Source: Pelobates cultripes (Eukaryota; Chordata; Amphibia; Anura; Pelobatidae). From it: a DNA stretch of 64,000 nt. The stretch covers positions 118,626,796 to 118,690,795 of the forward strand of contig OW240921.1 of NCBI GenBank assembly GCA_933207985.1, given 5' to 3'. The notes under the pieces are model-generated. The model worked only from the letters and a program-made list of their open reading frames with translations, ran no database searches and was not told the DNA's origin. Made by a program: the position numbers and the translations under genes. Below are positions 11,880 through 24,293 of this stretch, piece after piece (position 1 is the stretch's first letter; each line of letters begins with the position of its first letter).

Positions 11880-12426
11880 ACAAGCCGACAGATTCTGTCT
11901 CAATGACCTCCAAATAATGCCACTCACTGCTGTTTGCTAAGGTTGAAACACAGACACCAAAATAAGTAAAGAGATGCAAATATATGTAAAGTAAACTCTT
12001 TACTTTAAGCATTCAGGAATTTGCACAGAACAATCTCACTAGAATGTAAATAGAGGCAGAGTTCAGGGATGTTGTCAGAGGTAGGTTCTTTATAGTCCAT
12101 ATTTTTGATGTATAAAGTAATAAAAGTATATGTGAAGCATTATAGCACATGCAATATTAATACAAGGACACTCCTGCCACCATAACTACCATAACTACCA
12201 TAACTACCATAACTCTCTTTAGAGACGGTTTAACCAGTGAGCTGCACTAAGATTTAGAGAAAGTATCCGCAGAGCCTAAAATGTTACAGGAAAATAAATA
12301 ATGCACCCATAGCTGGTGGGGCTGTGCATCTTCGTCCAGCCGTGAGGATTGGCAACCTTTCTAAGTTCATGGAGACATTTATTGAGGCTTGACATATTCT
12401 ATCTACAATTTTTACTGGGATCATGT
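11880..12426. other. intronic sequence; short 10-bp tandem repeat at 12178-12213
   Basis: Nothing recognised except about four copies of accataacta, grown from the end of the dispersed sequence shared with 10797. Confidence 0.5.
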
Positions 12427-12780
12427 TTAAAGGGACCCTCGAAACACCTAAAGCAGCGTGATGAATTGCTTTATCTTTGAAGAGTGCATCTTTTTTTTTT
12501 TATGTATAAAAAACTGCCACTTTTATTAATTAACCTAATTACACCCCCCTGGCTTTTCAAGCAGGCACTTGGTCCAGTTACTTCCTGGTTGTTTAGCTCA
12601 TTGGAGATAAACTCAAGAGGCAGCAATTGCTCAGAGCACCTGCCTTGCAAAGACTTCTCATTGAGCTGCATTGGAAAGTCTGTGATTGGACAGTCACAGA
12701 AAGTCTCAGCGGGGTTAGAAGGGGAGGGCTTGCAATGGCAACAGACAAGAGATGTGCAGCTTTTATAAGCGGTTTTTAGA
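12427..12780. mobile_element. TTAA-type MITE, frog-like (3' end uncertain)
   Basis: Begins ttaaagggaccctcg at 12427, the same kind of start (TTAA then AGGGAC) as the element at 63750. The right boundary is not clear and is estimated where the sequence returns to AT-rich. Family placement (piggyBac or Kolobok) is an inference from the TTAA. Confidence 0.45.
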
Positions 12781-13799
12781 TATGGCTCTAATGAAAAAAT
12801 ATAGTGATAAATGAAAGCATGTGTTTATTGACAATATATCTACTACACTGCATTTTTGTTTTAATTTGCGCAATGGATTGGCTGTATATTATGATCTAAT
12901 ATTAAAACAGTACAAATACAGGGAGATTAGAAAAACGGAATAATGCATTAATTTTCCCACAGAATGGAAAATAGCTGTTTGATAAATCTCACTGTCCTTC
13001 ATAATGGTCCAATCTAGTTCCATCACAAAAAAAGAAGGTGAAGCTTAACACATGTAAGTGAGACTCTCTCTCAAGTGCTTTTATAGTGTTATGTATCTAC
13101 TTATGTACACATTTATAATATTATTGCACAAATAAAATGTTCTCTGTTTTTCTAATTGTTGGCAATTTTTTGCAGACATTTATGCACAATAGCGATGTCC
13201 TTGCCCTAAGCGATCCCAGTCAGCCATCAATTTTTGGAAAAAATAAACAATAAAAGAAAACATTAAAAAACATAATTTAATAACGGCTCTTATAAAGAGT
13301 TATGGATCTTTTTTTTTTTTTTTTTTTTTTGGAAAACTTCTTCTTCTGTGCAGCATTAGTTACATAGTTACATTACTTCCATAAAGCATTCGCTGTCAGA
13401 CTATTATTTTGGGGGCTTCCTTGTTGTGAACCACTAATTATGTCAATTTAAAACTGGAATTAGGAAAGGCCAGTTCGGGAGCATATTGAAGTGTTTATAC
13501 TTGAAATATAGCAAACTTGGCACCAGGTGCAGGGCTGGGGCTTCTGCAGGGTGAATATGGTATTTGCCTGGATTGCTGGTGTAAGGGGAGGCTGTGTAGA
13601 TCCACAGGCCTGGGGGTGGGGAACAGATCTCCCTGAACAAGCATTGCCCCTGCTATAGTGTCTCCCCAATGGCTGTGGATCATCTTCAGAGCTACTGAGA
13701 TTGCATTGTAAATTAGAACCCAGTCGCGCCCTCATTGTGGCTGGACTGTGGTTGGCTATGTCAGGCCCTCCAATATTCCTGATTTTGGCAGAACAGTAT
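12781..13799. other. intronic sequence, little recognised
   Basis: Contains a poly(T) run of 21 (13310-13330) and, at 13359-13375, gttacatagttacatta, which looks like the tail repeat of a CR1-type LINE on the minus strand. The GC-richer block 13500-13790 may be repeat-derived but matches nothing I know. Confidence 0.45.
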
Positions 13800-15068
13800 T
13801 GTAGCGGAGCTACCTCTACCTCCGCCAAGGATCACTTCCTAGCTTGAACCAGTAAAAACTTCAGCGTTTCTGCCCCAGTCACCGTGGCTTGACAGGGGTC
13901 CCTCCTGGAGCCTCTCCGTCCTGGAACAGGATAGGGGACTAGCTTTATTCCCTCCTAGTGACTGGACGACACAGAGTCCTGGAAGATGTAGTCCTTACAA
14001 GGACTTTCCCCACTGAATCCTCCATGAGCTGGAAGGGTGCTGAGCAGTGATTAGCCCTTTCCCCTCCCAGTAACTAGAGGACACATAGTTCTGGGATTAC
14101 AACTGGTTTAACCCCTTAAGGACCAAACTTCTGGAATAAAAGGGAATCATGACATGTCACACATGTCATGTGTCCTTAAGGGGTTAATGAGCCAAACTCT
14201 GCCTTTTATGCACAGACCCCAGCAGGGGTCTCTATTGTACGCAACACAAACTCATCACAGGAATCTCTGGGACTGGGAGATAATTGCGTTAAAGACCAGT
14301 AAGCTAATTATCTCCCAGGAATGGAGAGCCCAACACAAAATATAAAAACACACAAGTACCCAAAAACATAAAATAACCCTATATATTATACATGCCCAAA
14401 TAGCCCTCATTTGAGCACCCGAGTTCTCCAAATAACACTCAGATCCATGCAGTGTAGGGAAAACACCACCGTGTTAAAGTTCTGACCGGCCGCACACAAG
14501 GTCCTATGCCTAAAATAGTTCCAGGGCGTGTCGTGCTTTCGCCGGTCAACTTTCTGGAGCTCCTGCAGCCGCAATACAGGGTGCTCCGCATGGATCTCAG
14601 GTAGCGTTTGTTCCCCTTAGTCTCAGGTACCTTCCCTCCAAAAAGCGCTCTCCTGGTTGATTTCAAAGTGGTTCAAAATCCTGGACCAAATTGTCCGGGA
14701 ACCGCACTGTCACTTCATGCCGAAAACAGCTCCATAATATTCGCGGCTAAGTCCCACTGAGGTGATTGGGTTCCCACGAAGTCCTCATACCGAAATTAGT
14801 TCCATAGAGGCTGTGACTAAGTACCACTCAGGACCATTTGTGGGTTTGGTTCATGTGAACAGCCGCCAGGGAGCTAGCATTCGGTTCCATTCAAATGAAG
14901 GGAAAGTGCCAAACAAGTGGCACCCATGGAAAGCTGCTAATGGCGGCTGGGCAGGATAACTCTCAAACGGTGTCTTAGACCTGGACCATAGTTAATGGGC
15001 AGGAAGCCAGCTTCCACACTCTTCCAGGGGTCCGTGACTAACATACATGGGAGGAAGCGTTTGTCACA
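13800..15068. mobile_element. second LTR-like element, with nested 80-bp MITE
   Basis: Begins tgtagcggagctacc (compare tgtgacggactacc at 4571) and ends gcgtttgtcaca (compare gagtttgtcaca at 7234). The segment ccatagttaatgggcaggaag near 14990 matches ccatagtctgtgggcaggagg near 7153. Flanks agtat (13795-13799) and agcat (15069-15073) may be a 5-bp target duplication with one change. No internal coding region is attached. It is a diverged relative of the LTR at 4571-7234. Confidence 0.55.
14108..14187. mobile_element. 80-bp palindromic MITE, copy 1
   Basis: A complete small element: perfect 16-bp terminal inverted repeats (TTAACCCCTTAAGGAC) and an inner inverted repeat catgacatgt/acatgtcatg around cac. 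TTAA lies at both tips. It is identical over all 80 bp to the copy at 41374-41453. It is nested in the LTR at 13800-15068. Confidence 0.9.
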
Positions 15069-15089
15069 AGCATCAATATCAGGGTCCTG

Positions 15090-15690
15090 TCCTGCTGTTC
15101 CATGGAGGGGCTTTTGGAATTGGGAAATATTGAGGGGCTTTCTTGGGGGGGAATGAGACACATGGAGGGGATTGGTGGGATGGGACACGTGGAGGGACTT
15201 GATTGGAATGGAGAATGAGAAATGGAGAGGCTTTGGGAGAGGGAAGGAGACACATGGAGGGGCTGTGTGGGAGGAAGTGAGACACTTAGGAGGGAATGAT
15301 ACACATGAAGAGGTTTGGGGGAGAATGAGACACATGAAGGGGCTGGGGGAGGGAATGAGACACATGGATGGGCTGAGAGGAGGGAATAAGACACATGGAA
15401 GGGCTGGGGTAAAAATAAAACACAAGTTAGGGAGCCGGAGGAATTTGAGACACAAGGAAGGGCAAGAGGGAAATGCAACCCATGCAGGGGCTTTCTTGGG
15501 GAGGTAAATGACATATGGAGGGGCGTGGTGGAATGAGACAGATGGAGGGGCTTGGGGGGATGGGAAATGTGGAGGGGCTTGATTGGAGTGGGGAAGGAAA
15601 CGCATGGTGGGGTTTACCTGGAGGGAGGGAATGAAACAGATGGAGGGTCTGGAAGGGAGGCAATGAGACACATTGGGGGAGTTTATGGGT
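15090..15690. repeat. degenerate G-rich minisatellite, unit about 30-35 bp
   Basis: Repeated elements are gagacacatggaggggct and gggagggaatga. Copies vary greatly in sequence and length. It abuts the 69-bp array. Open frames on the minus strand (Ser/Pro-rich) are artefacts. Confidence 0.85.
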
Positions 15691-17640
15691 GTATTTGGGG
15701 CCGGGGGCCAGCTGGATAGGTCAGTGTTAGCTTTAGATGATAGGACTGAGTTTATGGGTGTATTTGGGGCTGGGGGCCAGCTGGATAGGTCAGTGCTAGC
15801 TTTAGATGATAGGACAGAGTTTATGGGAGTATTTGGGGCCGGGGGCCAGCTGGATAGGTCAGTGTTAGCTTTAGATGATAGGACTGAGTTTATGGATGTA
15901 TTTGGGGCCGGGGGCCAGCTGGCTAGGTCAGTGTTAGCTTTAGATGATAGGACAGAGTTTATGGGAGTATTTGGGGCCGGGGGCCAGCTGGATAGGTCAG
16001 TGTTAGCTTTAGCTGATAGGACAGAGTTTATAGGTGTATTTGGGACCGGGGGCCAGCTGGATAGGTCAGTGTTAGCTTTAGCTGATAGGATAGAGTTTCT
16101 GGGTGTATTTGGGGCCGGGGGCCAGCTGGATAGGTCAGTGTTAGCTTTAGATGATAGGACTGAGTTTATGGGTGTATTTGGGGCCGGGGGCCAGCTGGAT
16201 AGGTCAGTGTTAGCTTTAGCTGATAGGACAGAGTTTATGGGTGTATTTGGGGCCTGGGGGCCAGCTGGATAGGTCAGTGTTAGCTTTAGATGATAGGACA
16301 GAGTTTATGGGTGTATTTGGGGCTGGGGGCCAGCTGGATAGGTCAGTGTTAGCTTTAGATGATAGGACAGAGTTTATGGGAGTATTTGGGGCCATGGGCC
16401 AGCTGGATAGGTCAGTGTTAGCTTTAGATGATAGGACTGAGTTTATGGATGTATTTGGGGCCGGGGGCCAGCTGGATAGGTCAGTGTTAGCTTTAGATGA
16501 TAGGACTGAGCTTATGGATGTATTTGGGGCCGGGGGCCAGCTGGATAGGTCAGTGTTAGCGTTAGATGATAGGACAGAGTTTATAGGTGTATTTGGGGCC
16601 GGGGGCCAGCTGGATAGGTCAGTGTTAGCTTTAGCTGATAGGACAGAGTTTATGGGTGTATTTGGGGCCATGGGCCTGCTGGATAGGTCAGTGTTAGCTT
16701 TAGATGATAGGACAGAGTTTATGGGAGTATTTGGGGCCATGGGCCAGCTGGATAGGTCAGTGTTAGCTTTAGATGATAGGATTGAGTTTATGGATGTATT
16801 TGGGGCCGGGGGCCAGCTGGATAGGTCAGTGTTAGCTTTAGATGATAGGACTGAGTTTATGGGTGTATTTGGGGCCGGGGGCCAGCTGGATAGGTCAGTG
16901 TTAGCTTTAGCTGATAGGACTGAGTTTATGGGTGTATTTGGGGCCGGGGGCCAGCTGGATAGGTCAGTGTTAGCTTTAGCTGATAGGACAGAGTTTATGG
17001 GTGTATTTGGGGCCTGGGGGCCAGCTGGATAGGTCAGTGTTAGCTTTAGATGATAGGACAGAGTTTATGGGTGTATTTGGGGCTGGGGGCCAGCTGGATA
17101 GGTCAGTGTTAGCTTTAGATGATAGGACAGAGTTTATGGGAGTATTTGGGGCCATGGGCCAGCTGGATAGGTCAGTGTTAGCTTTAGATGATAGGACTGA
17201 GTTTATGGATGTATTTGGGGCCGGGGGCCAGCTGGATAGGTCAGTGTTAGCTTTAGATGATAGGACTGAGCTTATGGATGTATTTGGGGCCGGGGGCCAG
17301 CTGGATAGGTCAGTGTTAGCGTTAGATGATAGGACAGAGTTTATAGGTGTATTTGGGGCCGGGGGCCAGCTGGATAGGTCAGTGTTAGCTTTAGCTGATA
17401 GGACAGAGTTTATGGGTGTATTTGGGGCCATGGGCCTGCTGGATAGGTCAGTGTTAGCTTTAGATGATAGGACAGAGTTTATGGGAGTATTTGGGGCCAT
17501 GGGCCAGCTGGATAGGTCAGTGTTAGCTTTAGATGATAGGATTGAGTTTATGGATGTATTTGGGGCCGGGGGCCAGCTGGATAGGTCAGTGTTAGCTTTA
17601 GATGATAGGACTGAGTTTATGGGTGTATTTGGGGCCGGGC
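15680..17640. repeat. 69-bp minisatellite with a 760-bp higher-order repeat
   Basis: The unit runs gagtttatgggtgtatttgg, then ggccgggggccagctggat, then aggtcagtgttagc and tttagatgataggact; about 28 copies. Blocks near 16160-16878 and 16920-17638 match at an offset of 760 bp (eleven units, one of them 70 bp), with almost no differences. The unit is 23 codons long, so frames of 174-266 residues stay open on both strands. The G runs (GGGGCCGGGGGCC) could form quadruplexes. Confidence 0.95.
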
Positions 17641-17659
17641 CATTGTTAGCTTTAGATGT

Positions 17660-19344
17660 CAGGACTGATAGGGATATGAGTGGATTCTCTGTAAGCACAG
17701 TGCTCAGAGTTTTAAAAGTATTTTGGTGTGCACATTTCAAGCACATTAGTATTAATCTGTTTCCACTCCAATTGTCAAAATGTTGTTATTTTTTTTTATA
17801 AAATACTGTATATGCAACTTTCCTCCGCTCTAGTTTCTCATCCAGTTTACAGACGAGGGAGCAGCAGGGATTAAAAGGCTGTAGAACGAACAACCAGCAA
17901 AACGAAACATTTCTTACATTAATTAGAGGAAATATCAGCGCTCTATAAACAACAGCAATTAATAAAAACAAAGCGAAAAAAAACCCAATGATTACTGGTA
18001 AACTCTTCCTACACACTTGAGACAACCACACTAATTAAAATCCTAAAGAAATTGACCTTGCGCTGCCCTTAATGCAGGAATAATTAATTAAAGTGAAGAT
18101 CAAGCCAATTTAATTATTTTACTCCCAACTTAAATAATGTTCTTTAGCTTAACCCTTTATTTACTCTAGGGCCATTCAGTATTAGCTAAAATACTAGTAA
18201 ACAATGGACTTTTAAAACTGCAATCAGTCCAAACTGTGTGCAGTCAGTGAGCCACCCAACAGACAGCCCTGTAAGAAGAACGCAGCTTTAAGGTTACAAA
18301 TAGCCATGCTGGACAAAGTCAGCCACGATGCCAGAATGGCTACTCTGGCCTTAAATTGAAAATTAACTGTGAATTCTCGTCTTAGTAAGTAACACAACAA
18401 ATTAATCACATGATATTCTCAATCAATTCATTGAATTAAAAGTGATATTATGACTCAGGGACAAAATGAGAGTTTTCTATTGCTGGAGCCCAGAAAGGTC
18501 CACAGGGTAAAGATCTAATCTGTACATTTTACAAACCATAACATAGTCAGTAAATCAACAATGAACAATACAATCTGCTTTCTTTTGTTTTAATTATACA
18601 AATTATTCAGCACAAATTATACTCTAACAGTTTTATTTCTCAGTGACTGTTTGAACTGTGATACGAGTAATAGACTGATTCTTCCCACGTAACGAGACAT
18701 GTTGGATAGTAAGCTCTTTGGGTTATGGTCCACAGATGCAGCACTTAGAACCTTAGACTAAGCTTATCTCCTCTTTGCACAAAGCGTGATCGAGGAAAGT
18801 GCCAACCCATATGGCATAGTGTTTACAATCAGTCTTCGCCATCCGGGGCACATCCTATAGAATGTATCACTCGTGCCCATTCCCGCAGATGGAACCTGGC
18901 AGTGCTATCAAAGCTCTGCAGTGCCATCCAAAAGCACATCAAAAGACACGAGGCGCCATGTACCATTAGGGACCTAGAGAACACGTGGGATGTTGGCTTG
19001 GAAGAGACATCATTCCCTCCATTCTGTTGTCCTGGCAAAGCAATGGGCTGGCAACAGATTAACCTCATGGGCATCTGAACCGATTTTCGCATTTTCTCCA
19101 GGGAACGAGCTTTGGAGGGATTTGCCGTGCTTTGAACTCATCGTCTGCAAATACTCAGGTTTAAACATGGAAAAGCTCATCAACATGTAAATAGCATTGA
19201 TTTGTATAAAGCTTGGGGTCTGTGGATCCGAAGATCAGAAGCAAGAATTATATACAAGCAAACAGTCTGTCACACTTCGACTGCAGACCCCAAAAATATC
19301 TCAACTATTACAGCTTTTTTAACAGTATAACATAATATCATATA
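17660..19344. other. intronic sequence, nothing recognised
   Basis: AT-rich unique sequence. The stretch atagtaagctctttgggtta near 18708 is faintly like an L2 tail but too short to call. Confidence 0.5.
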
Positions 19345-21735
19345 ACCAGGCAATCTGCCACTCCCATAGATAATATACCGCACCACAGTCTGACACTCCC
19401 AAAAAGAATGAACTGCACCCCCAGACAGTCTAACCCTCCCATAGATAATATACTGCACCCCCAGACAGTCTGCCCCTCCTATAGATAATATACCGCACCC
19501 CCAGACAGTCTAACCCTCCTATAGATAATATACTGCACCCACAGACAGTCTGACCCTCCCATAGATAATATACTGCACACCCAGAAAGTCTGCCCCTCAT
19601 ATAGATAATATACTGCACCCCCAGACAGTCTGCCCCTCCTATAGATAATATACTGCACACCCAGAAAGTCTGCCCCTCCTATAGATAATATATTGCACCC
19701 CCAGTCTGACCCTCCTATAGATAATATACCGCACCCCCAGACAGTCTGCCCCTCCTATAGATAATATACTGCACCCCCAGACAGTCTGCCCCTCCTATAG
19801 ATAATATACTGCACACCCAGAAAGTCTGCCCCTCCTATAGATAATATATTGCACCCCCAGTCTGACCCTCCTATAGATAATATACTGCACCCCCAGAAAG
19901 TCTGCCACTCCTATAGATAATATACTGCACCCCCAGACAGTCTGCCCTCCCATAGGTAATATACCGCACCCCCAGACAGTCTGCCCCTCCTATAGATAAT
20001 ATACTGCACCCCCAGTCTAACCCTCCCATAGATAATATACTGCACCCCCAGACAGTCTGCCCCTCCTATAGATAATATACTGCACACCCAGAAAGTCTGC
20101 CCCTCCTATAGATAATATACTGCACCCCCAGTCTGACCCTCCTATAGATAATATACTGCACACCCAGAAAGTCTGCCCCTCCTATAGATAATATACTGCA
20201 CCCCCAGAAAGTCTGCCCCTCCTATAGAATATATACTGCACCGACAGACAGTCTGCCCTTCCTATAGATAATATACTGCACCCCCAGAAAGTCTGCCCCT
20301 CCTATAGATAATATACTGCACCCCCAGTCTGACCCTCCTATAGATAATATGCTACACCCCCAGACAGTCTGACCCTCCTATAGATAATATACCGCACCCC
20401 CAGAAGTCTGTCCCTCCTATAGATAATATACCGCACCAAAAGACAGTCTGTCCCTCCTATAGATGATATACTGCACCCACAGACAGTCTGCCCCTCCTAT
20501 AGATAATATACCACACCCCCAGACAGTCTGTCCCTCCTATAGATAATATACTGCACCCACAGACAGTCTGCCCTCCTATAGATAATATACTGCACCCCCA
20601 GACAGTCTGACCCTCCTATAGATAATATACAGCACCCCCAGACAGTCTGTCCCTCCTATAGATAATATACCGCACCACAGTCTGACCCTCCTATAGATAA
20701 TATACTGCACCCCCAGACAGTCTGACCCTCCTATAGATAATATACAGCACCCCCAGACAGTCTGTCCCTCCTATAGATAATATACCGCACCACAGTCTGA
20801 CCCTCCTATAGATAATATACAGCACCCCCAGACAGTCTGTCCCTCCTATAGATAATATACCGCACCACAGTCTGACCCTCCTATAGATAATATACTGCAC
20901 ACCCAGACAGTCTGACCCTCCCATAGATAATATACTGCACGCCCAGACAGTCTGACCCTCCTATAGATAATATACAGCACCCACAGACAGTCTGCCCCTC
21001 CTATAGATAATATACAGCACCCCCAGACAGTCTGTCCCTCCTATAGATAATATACCGCACCACAGTCTGACCCTCCTATAGATAATATACTGCACCCCCA
21101 GACAGTCTGACCCTCCTATAGATAATATACTGCACCCCCAGACAGTCTGTTCCTCCTATAGATAATATACCGCACCACAGTCTGACCCTCCTATAGATAA
21201 TATACCGCACCCCCAGACAGTCTGACCCACCTATAGATAATATACTGCACCCACAGACAGTCTTCCCCTCCTCCCATAGATAATATACTGCACCCCCAGA
21301 CAGTCTGACCCTCCCATAGATAATATACTGCACCCCCAGACAGTCTGACCCTCCTATAGATAATATACTGCACCCCCAGACAGTCTGCCTCTCCTATAGA
21401 TAATATACTGCACCCCCAGACAGTCTGCCTCTCCTATAGATAATATACTGCACCCCCAGACAGTCTGCCTCTCCTATAGATAATATACCGCACCACAGTC
21501 TGCCTCTCCTATAGATGATATACTGCACCCCCAGACAGTCTGTCCCTCCTATAGATAATATACTGCACCCCCACACAGTCTGTCCCTCCTATATATAATA
21601 TAAGGCACCCCCAGACAGTCTGCCCCTCCTATAGATAATATACTGCACCCCCAGTCTGACCCTCCTATAGATAATATACTGCACCCCTAGACAGTCGGAC
21701 CTTCCCATAGATAATATATTATACCTCCAGACAGT
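19345..21735. repeat. 40-bp minisatellite, about 60 copies
   Basis: The unit runs cacccccagacagtctgc, then ccctcctatagataatatactg. A shorter variant lacks the agaca segment (caccacagtctgaccct). Variants are mixed along the array, with local doublings near 20690-20890. Frames on the minus strand are artefacts. Confidence 0.95.
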
Positions 21736-21762
21736 CTGCTTGGTGCTGTCACTGACTGTGAA

Positions 21763-23169
21763 CAGGGCCGTCTCTAACGCGGGGCAAATGGGGCAGTTGC
21801 CCCAGGCCCAGTTACTCCTGGGAGACCCAAAGCAGCTGCCTCGTGGCCCCACCGCCCATAGTCTGCAAAGAGAGCCTGTCCCGAACAACCCAAGCCAGCA
21901 CACTGGACCCCAGGGAAGGTAGGAAACTGGAAGGGGGCTTTAAAGTGTAAAGTTTGCATATGTGTGTGTCAGTATGTGTGTGTGTGTGTGTGTGTGTGTC
22001 TGTCAAAAAGGATGTGTGTGTGTCTGTGTGTCTGTCTGTCAGTATGTCTGTGTGTGTGTCTGTCAGTAGGTCTGTGTGTGTATCAGTATGTCTGTGTATG
22101 TGTGTGCATCAGTAGGTCTGTCTGTGTGTGTGTCAGTATGTCTGTCTGTGTGAGTATGTGTGCCAGTATGTCTGTGTGTCAGTGTGCCAGTATGTGTCTG
22201 TCAGTAGGTCTGTGTGTGTGTGTGTGTGCGCCAGTATGTCTGTGTGTGCCACTATGTCTGTCTGGGTGTGTGTCAGTAGGTTTGTGTGTGTCTGTGAATG
22301 TATGTCAGTATGTCTCAGTATGTGTTTGTGTGTGTGTCAGCATGTCTGTCAGTGTGTGTCTGTGTCCATATGTCAGTATGTATTTATCAGTATGTCTGTC
22401 AGTTTATGTGTCTGTGTAAGTATGTATGTCAGTTTGTCTGTCTCTATTTGTGTCTGTATATCTGTGTGTGTATCTGTGTGTCTGTATGTGTGTCAATGTG
22501 TAATGTGTATCTGTATGCTGTCTTTTGGTGTATCTGTGTGTGTGTCTGTGTATCTGCATGTGTGTCAATCTGTGTATATGTGTCTGTATATCTACATGTA
22601 TATCTGTGTGTCTGCATGTGTTTCAGTGTGTATATATATATATATATATATGTATGTGTATATATGTGCATACATCTCAGCATTCACTCACTAACACTAC
22701 ATACAAATACACCCCTGCATTCAAACTCCAACACTACGTACAAACACACGTCTGTGTTAAACACCAAAATTATATGTAAACACACCCCTGCATTCAAAAA
22801 CCAACACTACACATAAATACATGCTTGCAAGTACGCCAACACCACATACAAACATATCCCATACAAAAACCTGTTTACATTCAAACACACAAAAACAGCT
22901 TAGTGCTAAAAACAGACCTGCAAACATGGGTAAATGGTAGAGCCCCCGCTGTCAATGCATTTCTGGAGTTGCACGACAGATGGGGATCTACCTTTTAATC
23001 ACCCGTGCGATAGGGAGGCCCCCAAAAAATTATTGCACTTCTCTACTTTAGGTCCGCCACTGCGTTGGGGTGGAGGACATGATTGCACGCCTGGGGAGGG
23101 GGGACAGGTCCCAGGGGGCCCCAAGCAAATGCTTTGCCCAGGGTCCAATCAATATTAAAGACAGCCCTG
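21763..23169. mobile_element. hAT-like non-autonomous DNA transposon B
   Basis: Left end CAGGGCCGTCTCTAA and reversed right end CAGGGCTGTCTTTAA agree at 13 of 15 bases. The flanks are actgtgaa (21755-21762) and accgtgaa (23170-23177), an 8-bp target duplication with one change, which points to hAT. The interior is mostly a TG-rich array. No transposase is encoded. It inserted just past the end of the 40-bp array. Confidence 0.8.
21960..22665. repeat. TGTGTCTG/CAGTATG-rich array inside element B
   Basis: Irregular units of tgtgtgtctgtcagtatgtc type, ending in a ta run near 22630-22650. A weaker A/C-rich part with acaaacacac units follows to about 22900. The Cys/Val-rich open frames are artefacts. 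Confidence 0.9.
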
Positions 23170-23177
23170 ACCGTGAA

Positions 23178-24293
23178 GTGGGTAAATGAGGAGTATAAGA
23201 GATATGACATCATGCTAGCTCACTGGAATAAGCTGATATCGAGGTCATCTCTGATGGTCGGCATACATGGTAGAAGAAATGGAATGCAGTCTTAGCCCCA
23301 GTACAGTCATTATTAGAAGACTACAATCCCATAATTCAAAATTGTAATGTACTGGATGATGATATTGACCAGTGTCCTGGCTCTTGCATGCCCTTGGTTT
23401 ACACCATATCCAAGTGGATGTTATCATCACAATAAATAAGATATAAAGAGATTTGACACATTCACTATTATTAAAAAACAAAAAAAGCTATAAAAATAGC
23501 TCCCTTTCATTTATACTCTATATGACAAACAACAATTAGTTATTTTTGGGGGCACCCCCCGTTCCCTCTTTCCCATCACTCTCCTTAATATACACTGCAA
23601 TCACATCTCAGCTTGTATCTTATCTTTGTACCACTCTAAGTCGTCTGTTGTAGATATAGTTTACAATCCGGTACCTGGATACTGAATTCACAGGAGAGGT
23701 CTATTAGTTAATGTCATGTTTTGATTGCGCCTTGAATTGCGACGCTCTCTATATTACTCTTCCAATTAAGAGTCGTGTCACCGCGATGCGCGTTTCTTGG
23801 GTAATGTTTACATTATTCATTGGCATAATTAGTATAGAAATGCTGTCTGTGCACATTTTTGTAGGGTACACTAGTCATCTATAATGTTTCAACGTTGGTT
23901 AATTAATTTTTAAGTTTTGCTTTGAAAAATTGCATAATGAATATTTTATCAATATGTGTTTTCTCCTACTGATGTAGCATAAATTACTGTACTTTCTTCT
24001 GTATCAAACAAAACATATGTATTTTTTTTTTTTTTTACTAGAAATTGTAGACTTGAATGAAAGTATCATATGAATAATATATTAACTAGGGTTGAATGCA
24101 TTATTCTAAATTATTTCTAAGAGGAGCATTTGCTTCCAAGGGTTTAGTGAGACAATTAGGGTTAATAATAGGTCAATAAGTGTAGACACTCACCTTCATA
24201 CCCACATCAGTAGCTAGTACAGCTTATGAGATCTACATTGTCAATTAAACATTGTCAGAATAAACCTCTGAGAATTAATATTTGTGGACAGTG
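23178..24293. other. intronic sequence, nothing recognised
   Basis: AT-rich unique sequence with one poly(T) run near 24020. No exon is visible on either strand. Confidence 0.5.

Noticed and set aside
10972..11880. 302-residue frame with IIPSVQSFPQTG-like repeats
   Set aside because: Translation of the 36-bp array; the flanks show no domain.
15673..17801. Repeat proteins of 174-266 residues on both strands (EFMGVFGAGGQLDRSVLALDDRT units)
   Set aside because: Translation of the 69-bp array; equally open on both strands, with a one-base shift in two of the units that breaks any single long frame.
19345..21735. CRISPR-like regular spacing of a 40-bp unit
   Set aside because: The repeats are head to tail without unique spacers, and this is a vertebrate genome.
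21964..22816. Cys/Val-rich frames resembling toxin-like cysteine-rich peptides (also 48627-49213 minus, 59979-60967)
   Set aside because: These come from tg/ca repeat tracts (tgt gtg codes Cys-Val). No signal peptide or cysteine spacing pattern independent of the repeat.
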